Both the position numbers and the translations under genes were made by a program. Positions 1-8,725 of a stretch of 64,000 bases of DNA are shown one piece after another; the stretch's first letter is position 1, and each line of letters opens with the position of its first letter. The notes beneath the pieces were generated by a model. The model was not told the DNA's origin. It saw only the letters and a list, made by a program, of their open reading frames with translations, and made no database searches. Source of the DNA: Actinomadura opuntiae (lineage in GTDB: Bacteria; Actinomycetota; Actinomycetes; Streptosporangiales; Streptosporangiaceae); NCBI RefSeq assembly GCF_030283205.1, contig NZ_JASNWF010000003.1, positions 186,001 to 250,000 of the forward strand. Reading direction: 5' to 3'.

Positions 1-93
1 GCCCCGATGTACATCCGCGTCCTGTTCGGCGCGGGCCCGCTCACCCCGGACTACATCACCGGGCTCGTCGACCGGCTGCTGGCGCAGCCCTGA
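1..93 (+). CDS. TetR-family regulator, C-terminal end only (cut by window edge)
   Basis: The first 30 codons read as the end of an open frame that stops at TGA 91-93. The residues (APMYIRVLFGAGPLT then an acidic/Leu-rich helix ending DRLLAQP) match the last two helices of the ligand-binding domain of TetR/AcrR regulators, where an 'AP.YYR.L..GEPL' segment is common. The DNA-binding domain lies outside the window, so neither target nor ligand can be judged. It is convergent with the minus-strand exporter operon that follows. Confidence 0.6.
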   Translation, partial: APMYIRVLFGAGPLTPDYITGLVDRLLAQP

Positions 94-262
94 TCTCCCT
101 CTTGGCCCGCAGTGCGGTCACCGGTCATCCCACCGGGTGAGGCTAGGAGACCGGGGCCTGACGAGCATCACTGCGAGAAGTCGCGGAAAGCGGCCCGGAG
201 CGCGTTCCTTGGCGTGGCATTCCGCGCCGATGCGCGTGGGTGGCCGAGCGCGTATGGGACGC

Positions 263-449
263 GTATGGGGCCTGCTCGCCGACCCCACCGGCTGGCCTAC
301 ATTCGACCCGGCCATCCACGAAGTGCGCATCACCAGCGGCGGCGCCGTCACGGTGGACACGCGTTTCACCCTCCTACAACAGCGCCAAGCTGCACGCCGA
401 GCTGACCCGCTGGCTCGACACGATCAAGACCGCCGCGGAACAGTCATGA
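263..449 (+). pseudogene. SRPBCC (polyketide cyclase/dehydrase-like) remnant
   Basis: Two short stretches in different frames resemble the start and end of a small SRPBCC ligand-binding protein. From 263 one frame gives VWGLLADPTGWPTFDP and a following beta-strand region. From about 375 another frame gives SAKLHAELTRWLDTIKTAAE, the usual C-terminal helix. The whole middle of the fold (about 80 residues) and the start are missing. I read it as a gene reduced by internal deletion and frameshift. No function can remain. Confidence 0.5.
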
Positions 450-477
450 CAGGCGGTCGTGACAAGCACGACGTTCC

Positions 478-1326
478 TTACTTCTGCTGGTGAAAACCGG
501 TTCGCCAGGAGGGGTGACGGGGTTGCCATCCCAGGGCGGTCGCTTTGTGGTTGCGGGCGCCGCGTTCCCATCCGGCGCGGCCGTGGCCAGGAGCGGGCGC
601 CGGTTCGTCAAGGGCGGTGGCCAGTGCGGGGAGCCAGGCGCGGGCGGGGGCGGGTTCGTGGTCGACGATGTTGATGGGGCCGTTGGGCCAGGTCAGGGCG
701 AGCAGGGCGGCTTGGGCTGCGTCCTGGACGTGGACGAAAGAGGTCACGGCGTCATTGGCGAGCAGTTCACCGGCTCGCAGTCGTGCAGCGATGAGGCCCT
801 GGGGGGCGTACCAGGTGTCAGGCCCGTACAGGGTGCCGTAGCGCAGGATGACGTGGTCGCTGATCTCGGCGGCCGCGGTCTCCAGTGCGTGGATTCCGCC
901 GATGGTGGTGGCGCGTGGTGGGGGCGCGGACAGGTCGAGCGGGACGGATTCGTCGGCGGGCAGGTCGCCGGCCTCGTAGGCCCAGGCGATCGATTGGGCG
1001 ACGATGCGGCCGACGCCGGCCTTGCGGGCGGCGTCGACCAGGTTGCGGGTGCCGTCGCGGCGGATGCGGGCGTTGTCGGCCGGGCTGCCGTCGCCGAGCG
1101 CGGTGAGTTGGTGGATGAGGGCGTCGGGTGCCGTGGTGAGCAGCGCGTCGGTGACGGCCTCTCGGTCGAAGACGTCGAGGGCGATGCCGGTGGCGCCGGC
1201 GGCGCCGAGACGGGCTGCGCCTCGGGTGGTACGGGAGGTGCCGGTGACCTGGTGGCCCGCCTGCAGCAGGAGCGGGACCAGGGCGCGGCCGATGACGCCG
1301 GTCGCACCGGCAAGGAAGACGTGCAT
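478..1326 (-). CDS. NAD(P)-dependent epimerase/dehydratase family protein
   Basis: A 282-residue protein of the extended short-chain dehydrogenase group. The N-terminus MHVFLAGATGVIGRAL carries the GxxGxxG dinucleotide loop (residues 7-13), and a YGTLYGPDTWY segment follows in the second half, as in epimerases acting on sugars or other small carbonyl compounds. The size is normal for small atypical members. It starts at ATG 1326, one base after the stop of the cupin gene, with GAGG just upstream, so it is the last gene of a three-gene operon (exporter, cupin, epimerase). The substrate is unknown; the operon suggests modification or clearance of a small toxic molecule. Confidence 0.85.
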   Translation of the reverse strand: MHVFLAGATGVIGRALVPLLLQAGHQVTGTSRTTRGAARLGAAGATGIALDVFDREAVTDALLTTAPDALIHQLTALGDGSPADNARIRRDGTRNLVDAARKAGVGRIVAQSIAWAYEAGDLPADESVPLDLSAPPPRATTIGGIHALETAAAEISDHVILRYGTLYGPDTWYAPQGLIAARLRAGELLANDAVTSFVHVQDAAQAALLALTWPNGPINIVDHEPAPARAWLPALATALDEPAPAPGHGRAGWERGARNHKATALGWQPRHPSWRTGFHQQK

Positions 1327-1327
1327 G

Positions 1328-1714
1328 TCAGGCCTCCGTTCGTGCGCGGCGGTCGCGGCGGGCGTCGAGTTCGTCGTCGACCAGGGCGAGCATGGGCAGT
1401 CCCGGCGCGCCGATCATCACGACGAGCAGGCGGGTCCAGGCGTCCGGGAGATTGTTGGCGGCTTGATAGTGGATGACGTCGCCGCCCGGTTCCCAGAACG
1501 CCTCGCCGGCGCGGATCACCCGGGGCGGTTCTCCCTCCAGTTCGAAGAGCAGTTCGCCTTCGAGGAGATAACCGAAGACCGGGCCGGAGTGGCGGTGGGG
1601 CGGGGTGCCCGGGTCGCCGGGCGGCAGTTCGAGCGTCGCCGTCATCACCTCGGCGCCGTCGGGGATGAACGGCGGCACCTGATGCAGCAGGGTCGTCAGA
1701 GTCGTGGAGCTCAT
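1328..1714 (-). CDS. Single-domain cupin protein
   Basis: A 128-residue protein whose core (TPPHRHSGPVFGYLLEGEL, then a Gly/Pro turn and GDVIHYQAAN) is a cupin metal-binding barrel. The HxH pair and the later His-Tyr are in place, so a bound metal is likely. Start ATG 1714 is preceded by AGGTAGGAACC, a good ribosome site, and lies 5 bases after the stop of the exporter gene. Cupins of this length serve as quercetinase-like dioxygenases, isomerases or binding proteins; nothing here decides between these. Translation is probably coupled to the exporter upstream and the epimerase downstream. Confidence 0.85.
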   Translation of the reverse strand: MSSTTLTTLLHQVPPFIPDGAEVMTATLELPPGDPGTPPHRHSGPVFGYLLEGELLFELEGEPPRVIRAGEAFWEPGGDVIHYQAANNLPDAWTRLLVVMIGAPGLPMLALVDDELDARRDRRARTEA

Positions 1715-1719
1715 GGTTC

Positions 1720-3177
1720 CTACCTGTGAGAGGTTCGGGCCGTGCGGTTCAGGAAGAGGAAGACGAGGGCGGCACCGAGCAGTACGACGCAGGCGTCCAC
1801 GAGCAGGCCGGTGCGGATGCCGGTCAGGGTGTCGTGCGCCGAGCCGATCCGGGCGGTGGCGATCGCGCTGATGACCGGGATCCCCACGGTGATGCCGACC
1901 TGCTGGGTCATCGAGGCCAGTCCGCTGGCCAGGCCTTGCTCGGAGTCGGGCAGGCCGGAGGTGGCGGTCACCATGTAGGAGACGACGGCGCCGATATGGC
2001 CGAAGGCGCCGACCGAACTGGCCGCGAGGAAGAGCACCAGTCCGCTTGTGTGGGCACCCATCGCGAGCAGCGGCACGGTGGCCAGGCCCTGGACGAGCAG
2101 GCCGAGCCACAGCGCGGTGCGGCTGCCGAGCCTGCCGATCACGCGTGGTGCCGCCAGGCCGCCGGCGAAGGCGGCGACGCCCATGGCGGCGAAGGCGAAG
2201 CCGGTGGCGATCGGCGAGTAGCCCAGCACGTCCTGCAGGTAGAGGGTGGCCAGGAAGATGACCGAGCTCTCCATCGTGAAGGTGATCAGCCCGCCGACGT
2301 TGCCCCAGCTGACGGTGCTCAGGGTCAGCACCCGCATCGGGACCAGCGGAGCGGCCGCGCGCAGCTCGATCCGCCAGAACGCGAACAGCAGCGCCACGGC
2401 GGCGGCCAGCGCCGCCATGGTTCCCGGGGCCGTCCAGCCGTACCGGCCGGCCGAACTGACCCCGAACACCAGCGCGAACAGCCCGCCGGTGACCGTGGCG
2501 GCGCCGGGCAGGTCCAGCCGGGTGCGCTCGCCCCGGCTCTCAGCGATCACCCGGGGCACGGCGAGCACCATGACGACGGCCACCGGCACATTGATGAAGA
2601 ACGCCCAGCGCCAGCTCAGCAGCGAGGTGAGCGCTCCGCCGAACACCGCGCCCAGAGTGAACCCGGTGGACAGCAGGGTGCCGTTGAGCCCCAGCGCCCG
2701 GTCCCGCAGCGGCCCCTCAGGGAAGGACGTGGTGAGCAGCGCCAGCGCCGCCGGCGTCGCCAGGGCCGTCGCCAGCCCCTGCACGACGCGAGCCGCCAGC
2801 AGCACCGACGGTGAGGCCGCCAGGCCGCCGGCCAGTGACCCGGCTCCCAGCAGGACCATTCCGGCCAGGAACAGGCGCCGCCGTCCGGCCAGGTCGGCGA
2901 TCCGGCCGAACAGCAGCGTGAGGCCGGCCGCGGGCAGCATCATCGCGGTCCCGATCCACTGCAGGTTGCCCAGGCTGAAGCCCAGGCCCTCACCGATGGT
3001 GGGCAGCGCGACGTTGAGGATCGAGAAGTCCACCGACATCATGAACTGCGAGCCAAGCAGCACCACCAGGATGAGCTGCTGCCGCCGGGTCATCCGCGGT
3101 CTGGCCTCGGCGGCGGCCCCGGGCTGCGCCGTGGGCGCGCCGGCCGATGAGGGTGGCACTTCGGTGAGTGCGGTCAT
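1720..3177 (-). CDS. MFS drug exporter, DHA2 (14-TM) family
   Basis: 485 residues with a charged N-terminal tail of about 35 residues and then a series of hydrophobic segments. FMMSVDFSILNVALPTIG in helix 1 and GRIADLAGRRRLFLAG after helix 2 are the family motifs of DHA2 proton-driven drug exporters, and the helix 5 antiporter region (GFTLGAVFGGAL) is also present. Length fits the 14-helix family. First gene of the operon with the cupin and epimerase. A short inverted repeat sits 5 bases upstream of the start (3182-3197) and could be a repressor site. Likely exports a small hydrophobic compound; the substrate cannot be told. Confidence 0.9.
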   Translation of the reverse strand: MTALTEVPPSSAGAPTAQPGAAAEARPRMTRRQQLILVVLLGSQFMMSVDFSILNVALPTIGEGLGFSLGNLQWIGTAMMLPAAGLTLLFGRIADLAGRRRLFLAGMVLLGAGSLAGGLAASPSVLLAARVVQGLATALATPAALALLTTSFPEGPLRDRALGLNGTLLSTGFTLGAVFGGALTSLLSWRWAFFINVPVAVVMVLAVPRVIAESRGERTRLDLPGAATVTGGLFALVFGVSSAGRYGWTAPGTMAALAAAVALLFAFWRIELRAAAPLVPMRVLTLSTVSWGNVGGLITFTMESSVIFLATLYLQDVLGYSPIATGFAFAAMGVAAFAGGLAAPRVIGRLGSRTALWLGLLVQGLATVPLLAMGAHTSGLVLFLAASSVGAFGHIGAVVSYMVTATSGLPDSEQGLASGLASMTQQVGITVGIPVISAIATARIGSAHDTLTGIRTGLLVDACVVLLGAALVFLFLNRTARTSHR

Positions 3178-3181
3178 GGTC

Positions 3182-3197
3182 GAACGTCCGATCGTTC
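3182..3197. promoter_or_regulatory. Possible repressor operator before MFS gene
   Basis: GAACG-TCCGAT-CGTTC is a perfect 5-bp inverted repeat with a 6-bp spacer placed directly upstream of the exporter start. The short arms make this only suggestive of a TetR-type site. Confidence 0.3.
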
Positions 3198-3415
3198 TGG
3201 TTGGAGGGCAGGCGTCATGGACCCGAGGCCCTGGGGGGCCGGGTCGGACGGGCCTGTCGGCGGGTGAGGGAGAGCGGCGGCTGAGCGGGCCCGGAGAGCA
3301 GGGGCCGGCTACGCATCGGCGCGTGGAGCGGAGGGACCGCAGGGCGCCCAGCGGCCGCGAAAAGGGTCTTACGAGCGGGTCAGGGCGGGCCGGTGCCGGC
3401 GACCCTGGTCCGGCC

Positions 3416-3598
3416 TCACTTGTCGATCGCGAGCTTCCCGGCGATGCCGAAGCTGTCGGCGGGGGTCTCCTCGATGAAGACCATGACCGTCTCGGCCGGG
3501 ATCCCGTACGTCTCGACGAACGCGTCGGTGATCTTGCCGATCAGTTCCCGCTTCAGCTCGACGCTGCGGGGACCCTGCTGAACGGTGACGGCGGGCAT
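3416..3598 (-). CDS. 4-oxalocrotonate tautomerase family protein
   Basis: A 60-residue protein that begins MPAVTVQQG; removal of the initiator Met exposes Pro-1, the catalytic base of the tautomerase superfamily. The order beta (PAVTV), helix (SVELKRELIGKITDAFVETY), beta (ETVMVFIEE) matches a 4-OT monomer, which assembles as a hexamer. AGAAGGAG lies at a good distance before ATG 3598. It is divergent from the LysR gene at 3718 with a perfect palindrome between them, so it is the likely target of that regulator. Substrate unknown; small members also isomerise or dehalogenate 2-oxo acids. Confidence 0.85.
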   Translation of the reverse strand: MPAVTVQQGPRSVELKRELIGKITDAFVETYGIPAETVMVFIEETPADSFGIAGKLAIDK

Positions 3599-3681
3599 GA
3601 GCCGCTCCTTCTGGCTGCGCTTTTCGGACCTGTCCAGACTCGTTGACCGGGATATCCGCATCAAGCGTGGTCTGTGGCACG

Positions 3682-3704
3682 ATCGGTGAACCGGACTCAC
3701 CGAT
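3682..3704. promoter_or_regulatory. LysR-type operator (8-bp perfect inverted repeat)
   Basis: ATCGGTGA and TCACCGAT form perfect 8-bp arms around a 7-bp spacer. The site lies between the divergent tautomerase and LysR genes, 13 bases before the LysR start, a typical place for an autoregulating LysR protein that also activates its neighbour. Confidence 0.6.
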
Positions 3705-3717
3705 GGGGGGCGGGCGG

Positions 3718-4633
3718 ATGGAGCGCCACGAGATCGAGACCTTCCTGACGCTCGCCGAGGAACTGCATTTCAGGAAGACCTCCGAACGCCTGGCACTGGC
3801 GCAGGGCCGCGTCAGCCAGATCGTCAAGAAACTGGAGCGCCAGATCGGCGTCCCGCTGTTCGAGCGCACCAGCCGCCGGGTGGCGCTCACCCCGGCGGGC
3901 CGCGCGTTTTACAACGATCTGAAACCCGCCTACGACCAGGTCCTCGAGGCCGTCTCCACAGCGGTCGAAGCCGGTCGCGGCATCACCGGCACCCTACGCG
4001 TCGGCTACTCCACCCCCTTGGTGCGGCGACCTGGTGGTCCGCGCCGGGGACGCCTTCCGCGCTGCCCACCCCGGCTGCGAGGTCCACTTCCGCGAGATTC
4101 AGCTCAACGACCCCTACGGCCCGCTCCGGGCCGGCGACGTCGACCTCCAACTCACCGAGTTCCCCGTCGACGAGCCGGACCTCGCCGCCGGCCCAGTTAT
4201 CATCTCCGAACCCCGGGCCCTGATCGTCCCGGCGAACCACCCCTACGCCCGCCGCGAGACCGTGTCACTGGAAGACCTGGCCGCGATCCCCCTCGTGCCC
4301 ATCGCCAACGCCCCCGACCACTGGCTGGACCACCACTACCCCTCCCACACCCCCTCGGGCAGGGAAATCCCGCGCGCCCCGGCTGCCACCTACTGGCAGG
4401 AAACCCTGACCCTCGTCGCCGGCGGCCACGGAGCGGCCCCGGCCGCGGCCCGCGCCGAGCGCTACCACGGCCGCCCCGGAGTGGCCTTCGTTCCCTTCAG
4501 CGACGCGCCACCCATCCAATACGGACTCATCTGGTCCACCACCGGCCACAACGCCCGAGCCCGCTCCTTCATCGAGACCATCGTCCGAACACCGAGCGCC
4601 CGGCGTGAACCCCCGCCAACCGCAGGAACATGA
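3718..4633 (+). pseudogene. LysR-family regulator interrupted by a single frameshift
   Basis: Start ATG 3718 opens MERHEIETFLTLAEELHFRK, the LysR winged helix-turn-helix, through GTLRVGYSTP at about 4010. The effector-binding half continues from GDLVVRAGDAFRAAHPGC in the next frame and runs to TGA 4631-4633. The break falls at a C5-T2 run (4013-4019); one extra base explains it. Everything on both sides looks well preserved, so this could be a recent mutation, a read error or slippage, not old decay. The last residues may be altered, since an integrase relic starts at the stop codon. It would control the divergent tautomerase. Confidence 0.75.
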
Positions 4634-4866
4634 ACACCGCCACCAACCTGGCCGCGCGATGGCTCTTCCCCGGACGACGCGCTGGCCAGCCCCTCAACGC
4701 CACCGGACTATGCGATCAGCTCCGCGAACACGGTTACCTGACAGGCAAAGCCCGGCCCGCCGCTCTCCGCCAGCTCGTGCTCCAAGCCCCTGCACCAGTC
4801 GTCGCACGCTCGCTCGGCTTCCATGACCAGAGCGCCGCCCGCATCGCCGCCGAGGCCGGAGGAACC
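4630..4866 (+). pseudogene. Site-specific integrase/recombinase, C-terminal remnant
   Basis: 79 residues beginning at ATG 4630 (WLFPGRRAGQPLNATGLCDQ, then LRQLVLQAPAPVVARSLGFH and RIAAEAGGT) match the C-terminal part of actinomycete phage-integrase-like proteins, where 'LFPGR.AGQPL' and a helix ending in 'LGFH' precede a final '.GGTW..YA'. The expected Trp and tail are lost, and the catalytic core upstream is gone and replaced by the LysR gene. No catalytic Arg-His-Arg-Tyr set can be assembled. It fits with the tRNA half at 6740-6784 as debris of an integrated element. Confidence 0.55.
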
Positions 4867-5051
4867 CGGAACGCTAGGCCCCCGGCAACCACACCGGTGA
4901 CCGAGAAGTCCACGCCACGGACGAATACGCGCTGGACGATTACGCGAGCTCACCAGCATTCAAGCCCAACGCCAAGGCGGAATCGGAGCCTCCCTGGACA
5001 CACCTTCGACGGGCATAGCTGCATTGGGTCTACCGCTGCCGAGGAGATGCG

Positions 5052-5258
5052 ATGACCGGGCTGTTGTGGCTGGGTGGGTTTCTCGTCGTCTGCTGGTTGA
5101 TGGTTGTCGGAAGTGTCGCCATCGTGCGCTGGCAGAGCTACCGGGCCTCGATCAGGCCAGAGGAGACCGACTCCGAACGGCAGGCGAGGATCAGGAAGCT
5201 GCTGGACCTGCCCGCCGATGGAGAAGACGAGCGTGAAGGCTACTGGCGGACTGACTGA
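5052..5258 (+). CDS. Small single-pass membrane protein, unknown
   Basis: 68 residues: one hydrophobic segment near the N-terminus (LLWLGGFLVVCWLMVVGSVA) followed by a basic stop-transfer (RWQSYR) and an acidic, Arg/Glu-rich cytoplasmic tail of about 35 residues. GAGGAG lies 5 bases before ATG 5052. I recognise no family. The good ribosome site and clean topology favour a real gene, although it sits in a region of relics and no neighbour hints at a role. Confidence 0.55.
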   Translation: MTGLLWLGGFLVVCWLMVVGSVAIVRWQSYRASIRPEETDSERQARIRKLLDLPADGEDEREGYWRTD

Positions 5259-5507
5259 GGCGAGGTAGCGGCGCCTGTGTCCGTGGCGGGGTGAGCAGCC
5301 GGCGGCCCGCCGCGTCGAACGCTCCGCGAGTCACGCGGCCTGAACGACCGCAACTGACCCGCAGGTCTTGACCACTGCCCCCCTCAGCCCGGCAGCAGGG
5401 TCGGCGCATCGGGTCGATGAGTTTGCCGGTTGCCTTAAGTCTTCCTTGCGACCTTTCCGCCCCGTCGGCGGATCAGGAGACGCCGGCCCCGGTGTCATGG
5501 AGGAAAG

Positions 5508-6104
5508 ATGGTGGCCAGGATGAACAATCCGATTCGGCTGTACATGTCGATGTCGCTCGACGGCTATATCGCCGGCCCGGACGACCGGCCAGGGCAAGAG
5601 CTCGGACGCGACGGTGGACGGCTCTTCAACTGGCTCGACGACCGGGAGTCCGACGGTCCGAGCGGCCAGGTCTACCGCGAAGCGCTGGCAACCGGCGCGC
5701 TGATCTCCGGCCGTCGGACCTTCGAACTCGCCGGGCGCTGGCAGGGCGACCACCACGACGGCGTGCCGATCTTCGTCCTCACCCACCAAGTGGAGGACGG
5801 GGACGTGCCACCCGGCCACGCACGTTTCGTCACCGATGCCAAGGACTGCGCCCGTCAGGCTCGTGCAGCCGCAGGGGACCGGCCGGTCATGGTCCACGGG
5901 GCGGGGGCGGCCCAAGCACTTCTACGAGCCGGGCAGCTCGACGAGATGGAGATCCACCTGGTTCCGGTCCTCCTCGGGGACGGCCGACGGCTGTTCGACC
6001 ACCTGGGCAGTGACCACATCGAACTCGACCTCATCCGACGGCTCGAGGACCGAGACGTCACGCACCTCCGCTACCGGGTGCACCGAACCAACGAAGAAGG
6101 TTGA
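5508..6104 (+). CDS. Dihydrofolate-reductase-like (RibD C-terminal) family protein
   Basis: 198 residues. MNNPIRLYMSMSLDGYIAGPDD is the first strand and loop of the RibD_C/DHFR fold, with the conserved 'SLDG.IA' motif. 'SGRRTFELAG' and 'PVMVHGAGAAQALL' (NADPH-binding loop) follow, and the chain ends with strands of the same fold (ELDLIRRLED). Length is typical. GGAGGAAAG precedes ATG 5508; the Met four codons later is an alternative. Such stand-alone proteins are NADPH-dependent reductases of unknown substrate. The next gene (VOC protein) starts within a few bases, so the two form an operon. Confidence 0.85.
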   Translation: MVARMNNPIRLYMSMSLDGYIAGPDDRPGQELGRDGGRLFNWLDDRESDGPSGQVYREALATGALISGRRTFELAGRWQGDHHDGVPIFVLTHQVEDGDVPPGHARFVTDAKDCARQARAAAGDRPVMVHGAGAAQALLRAGQLDEMEIHLVPVLLGDGRRLFDHLGSDHIELDLIRRLEDRDVTHLRYRVHRTNEEG

Positions 6105-6109
6105 ACCGC

Positions 6110-6523
6110 GTGAAGACGCTCTTCGTCTCCTACCGCGTCACCGACCTGGACCGCTCGGTCGGTTTCTACACCGCCTTGGGCTACACCGAACTGGGCAGGG
6201 TCGAGACCGGCGACAGGGCTCGCCTCGTGATCCTCAAGTTCCCTGACGAACCGGCGGCCTCGCTCGAACTGGTCCACCGCCCCGGTGACGGACCGGTCGA
6301 CGTGGGCAGCGGTTTCGACCACCTCGCGATCCAGGTGGAAACCCTCGCCACCACCCTGGAGACGCTGACCGAAGCCGGCCTGGGGCCCGAACCCGTCCAG
6401 TACCCGGGCGGCCCGCACGGCCCGAAGACGTCGTGGCTGACGGACCCGGATGGGTACCGGATCGAGTTGGTGGAGTGGCCGCCGGGACATTCCCACGGCA
6501 TCACCGCAGCAGACTTCGCCTGA
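6110..6523 (+). CDS. VOC-superfamily (glyoxalase/bleomycin-resistance-like) protein
   Basis: About 137 residues with the paired beta-alpha-beta modules of the vicinal oxygen chelate fold. 'SYRVTDLDRSVGFYTALGYTELGR' opens module 1, LELVH carries a metal-ligand-type Glu, FDHLAIQVE opens module 2 with its His, and YRIELVEWP ends with the last Glu. I chose GTG 6110, because AGAAGG lies 9 bases before it; the TTG at 6101 has no spacing for a ribosome site. It follows the reductase gene by a few bases. Likely a lactoylglutathione-lyase-like enzyme or resistance protein; the substrate is not evident. Confidence 0.85.
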   Translation: MKTLFVSYRVTDLDRSVGFYTALGYTELGRVETGDRARLVILKFPDEPAASLELVHRPGDGPVDVGSGFDHLAIQVETLATTLETLTEAGLGPEPVQYPGGPHGPKTSWLTDPDGYRIELVEWPPGHSHGITAADFA

Positions 6524-6688
6524 GGCGGTCGCCCTCGGCGCGACCGCGGCACAACGCGAGGCGGCATCCCATCCACAGGTCTTAACGATTACTCGCCGTG
6601 TCTGACGGGCTGAACCTGCTCAGGGACAAAGCGCTTAGGTCTGGGGGCGGTGGCTTCCCGGTTGGCTCCCGGACGGGTCTGAAGATCG

Positions 6689-6717
6689 AAAAAGGTCCCG
6701 GAGTGATCTCCGAGCCC
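6689..6717 (-). terminator. Rho-independent terminator (minus strand)
   Basis: CGGAG-TGAT-CTCCG (6699-6712), extended by further pairs, is followed on the minus strand by five Ts (6693-6689). It lies just beyond the tRNA relic, as if it once ended that transcript. Confidence 0.5.
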
Positions 6718-6739
6718 CCTTGTCGACCTGCTGAAACGG

Positions 6740-6784
6740 GGTGCGCGATCCTGGGTTCGAACCAGTGACCTTTTCGTTGTGAAC
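6740..6784 (-). tRNA. 3' half of a tRNA (probably Val, CAC), not functional
   Basis: Read on the minus strand, 45 bases give an anticodon loop TTCACAA, a variable part AAGGTC, a T-arm ACTGG-TTCGAAC-CCAGG and an acceptor 3' strand ATCGCGC followed by ACC. The acceptor would pair with a 5' GCGCGAT, typical of actinobacterial tRNA-Val. The bases before the loop do not form the D-arm or acceptor 5' strand, so only the 3' half is present. This is what an attachment site left by tRNA-targeted integration looks like. The anticodon call rests on the loop alone. Confidence 0.55.
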
Positions 6785-6981
6785 ACGACCGATCATGCCT
6801 CGGTTGATAACCGTCCCATCCAACCTTCGGGACAGTGATTGCCGCTCACGCTGCGCGCTGGCGAGATCGCACGGCGATTCGGGCTGCATGTTGCTACGCC
6901 CTCGCGGCCGGCCGAGGAGCCCACCACAACGTTTGGGCTGCACCAGGGGCTCGACCGGAAGGTGGGAATCGATCTCCGGCT

Positions 6982-7968
6982 GCGGTATCGGACGGTCTGC
7001 GGGTGCAAGTGCAGCAGCCGGGATGCGTCGACGATGCGGCCCTGGGATCGCAGCCAGGCGTAAAGGGTCTGGGTCAGCCTTTCCCTGGTGGGCGGGGTGA
7101 AGTGAGCGAAGGGGGCCATGCAGCGTTCGACCAGTAGCTGGGTGAGTGATTCGTCCTGCAGCAGCAACAATGTCGTCAGATGTTGGCCGCAAAAGACCGG
7201 GTAGTCGGGGATGGTGCCGCGGCGGGCGAGGTCGAGTCCGTGGCGGGCAAGGCGCAGGGACAGGGACGCTTGCCTCAACGCGACGGTGGGTCCGACGCTG
7301 GCCTGGGCGTCCTTGAGGGCGCGCGGCCAGGGGTCCAGGGCTCGCCGAGCGCCACACAGGCCAGCGTGGGAGGCAATGGCCAGCGAGCTTGTTCGGCGAG
7401 CTCGGCGATCCGGGTGGATGATGCAAGGGAGGGACCGGCGACGAGGAGTTCCAGCAGTCGCTGGCGTTTGCGCTGGATGTCGCCGGCCGGTTCGGCGCTC
7501 AGCGCCGCGTATCCGTTGACCGCGTGGGCGCCGGCCTCTTCGACGAAGGCGAATACCGTCTGGGCGAGCAGATACATGGTGTCGGGTGACAGGTGGGCGT
7601 GCTTGCCGAGCCGGGAGTAGAACCGCCAGCTGACCCGGGCGCCGACTCTGAACGCGCTTTGCAGAGAGTCCAGGCTGCGTCCTGCGATGTACTCTGACCG
7701 GCCGAGCGCCCGATACAGCGAGGCGTTGTGTTCGGTGGCGCGGGCCGGGTCGGCGATGCCGTCGATGAACTGGTGCAGCCCGCGGGAAACGGCGGTGTGC
7801 GGAGGCGCGGTCCGCCTCGACCAGGGGATCGAATTCCGGGAGGCACCGCTGAATCTCGGCAACGATTTCGTGGGTGAGTGCTTCGACCTGACGGCGAAGC
7901 AGATCGGTCAGTTCGTCAGGCAGCGCCGCGAATGATGCGGCCGCCCCAGAATTCGCCGTCTGCGCCAT
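6982..7968 (-). pseudogene. PucR/CdaR-type helix-turn-helix regulator, multiply broken
   Basis: Segments in two frames can be joined into one PucR-like regulator. Residues from 7968 (MAQTANSGAAASFAALPDEL) to about 7830; then a second frame with LHQFIDGIADPARATEHNAS and the middle domain to about 7345; then the first frame again with PRALKDAQASVGPTVALRQA to LLHLHPQTVRYR, the characteristic C-terminal HTH. The HTH is cut after RYR (about 6982), and part of the GGDEF-like middle is deleted. Two frameshifts plus truncation mark a dead gene. It ends next to the tRNA half. Confidence 0.7.
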
Positions 7969-8166
7969 GTCTGCCCCTCAGTCAAAGCCGACCGCGCCCC
8001 AACGTGACGACGGTCACGGTAATCACGTCTTGGCGACCGCGCAATTGTGCCTGGGACCGGTCTATTCGATCCGCTGACGGTGAGCGTTGGTTGGGTCACT
8101 CTGAGGTGATGGGGCGTGGTGGCTTCACCGATGCCGAGTGGATAGTGGCGCACCCGGAAACAGACC
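7969..8166. other. Non-coding or decayed stretch
   Basis: No supported gene. A short frame from ATG 8108 (MGRGGFTDAEW) resembles the first residues of IS5-type transposases (MGRGDLTDAEW) but stops within 25 codons; I treat it as a possible scrap only. Confidence 0.3.
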
Positions 8167-8303
8167 ATCGACTGCGCTGACCGTGTCGCCCTCGTCGAGG
8201 GCGCCCGGATCGTCGAGGAGGACGCGGTGACGGACTCCTGCGCGGCAGCGACCGCGAGGCCGAATTCTGGAACATGCCGATGACGGCCGCGGCGAACGAA
8301 TGA
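8167..8303 (+). pseudogene. ABC-exporter ATPase, C-terminal tail remnant
   Basis: One frame gives CADRVALVEGARIVEE, the strand pair that follows the H-loop in ABC exporter ATPases ('ADRV.VL..GRIVE.G.H'). After a one-base shift near 8235 another frame gives DGLLRGSDREAEFWNMPM and ends at TGA 8301-8303, as the tail of such proteins does. Nothing of Walker A, signature or Walker B is present upstream. Confidence 0.45.
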
Positions 8304-8725
8304 GCCGCCCATTCAGTGCGCGACGCCACGAGTGACCTGGTGGACACTGCTGTGCAATCGGCGACAGTTCTGCCGGTTGCTTGAGAACTCCATCGGCGGG
8401 CGAAGGCGCGTCCGATTCGAAGGTTACCGAATGGGCGACTACGGTACGCACTCACGTCGTCACAGTCTCCTTTGAGGACTCGAGCGTGCAAATGCGCGGG
8501 TTCGCCCAGGAGGCACAGGGCCCTGACAAACCCCTTTTCGCAGTTCACTGCGGGATTCAATCTCTGATTCCTTGTGTTCACGGGCGCATGGTGGTGCAAT
8601 GCGACGTGAGGTGATGCGCGTCACAGGATCACCTTTTGAGGACATGGGGCCGCGGCGAGAGGCTTGGGAATGCTCGGAGAACGGCATGGACGCAGGCCCG
8701 CGCCGCCATTGCGGGGGTGCCGCCG

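Noticed and set aside
1726..2814. 362-codon plus-strand frame opposite the first MFS gene
   Set aside because: Gly/Gln/Arg-rich text without domains; the minus-strand MFS motifs are clear.
6740..6784. Complete functional tRNA
   Set aside because: The 5' half (acceptor strand, D-arm, anticodon 5' stem) does not exist upstream of the loop on the minus strand.
8108..8180. Short frame MGRGGFTDAEW as an IS5 transposase start
   Set aside because: Only about 10 residues match and the frame stops at once; too little to call a mobile element.
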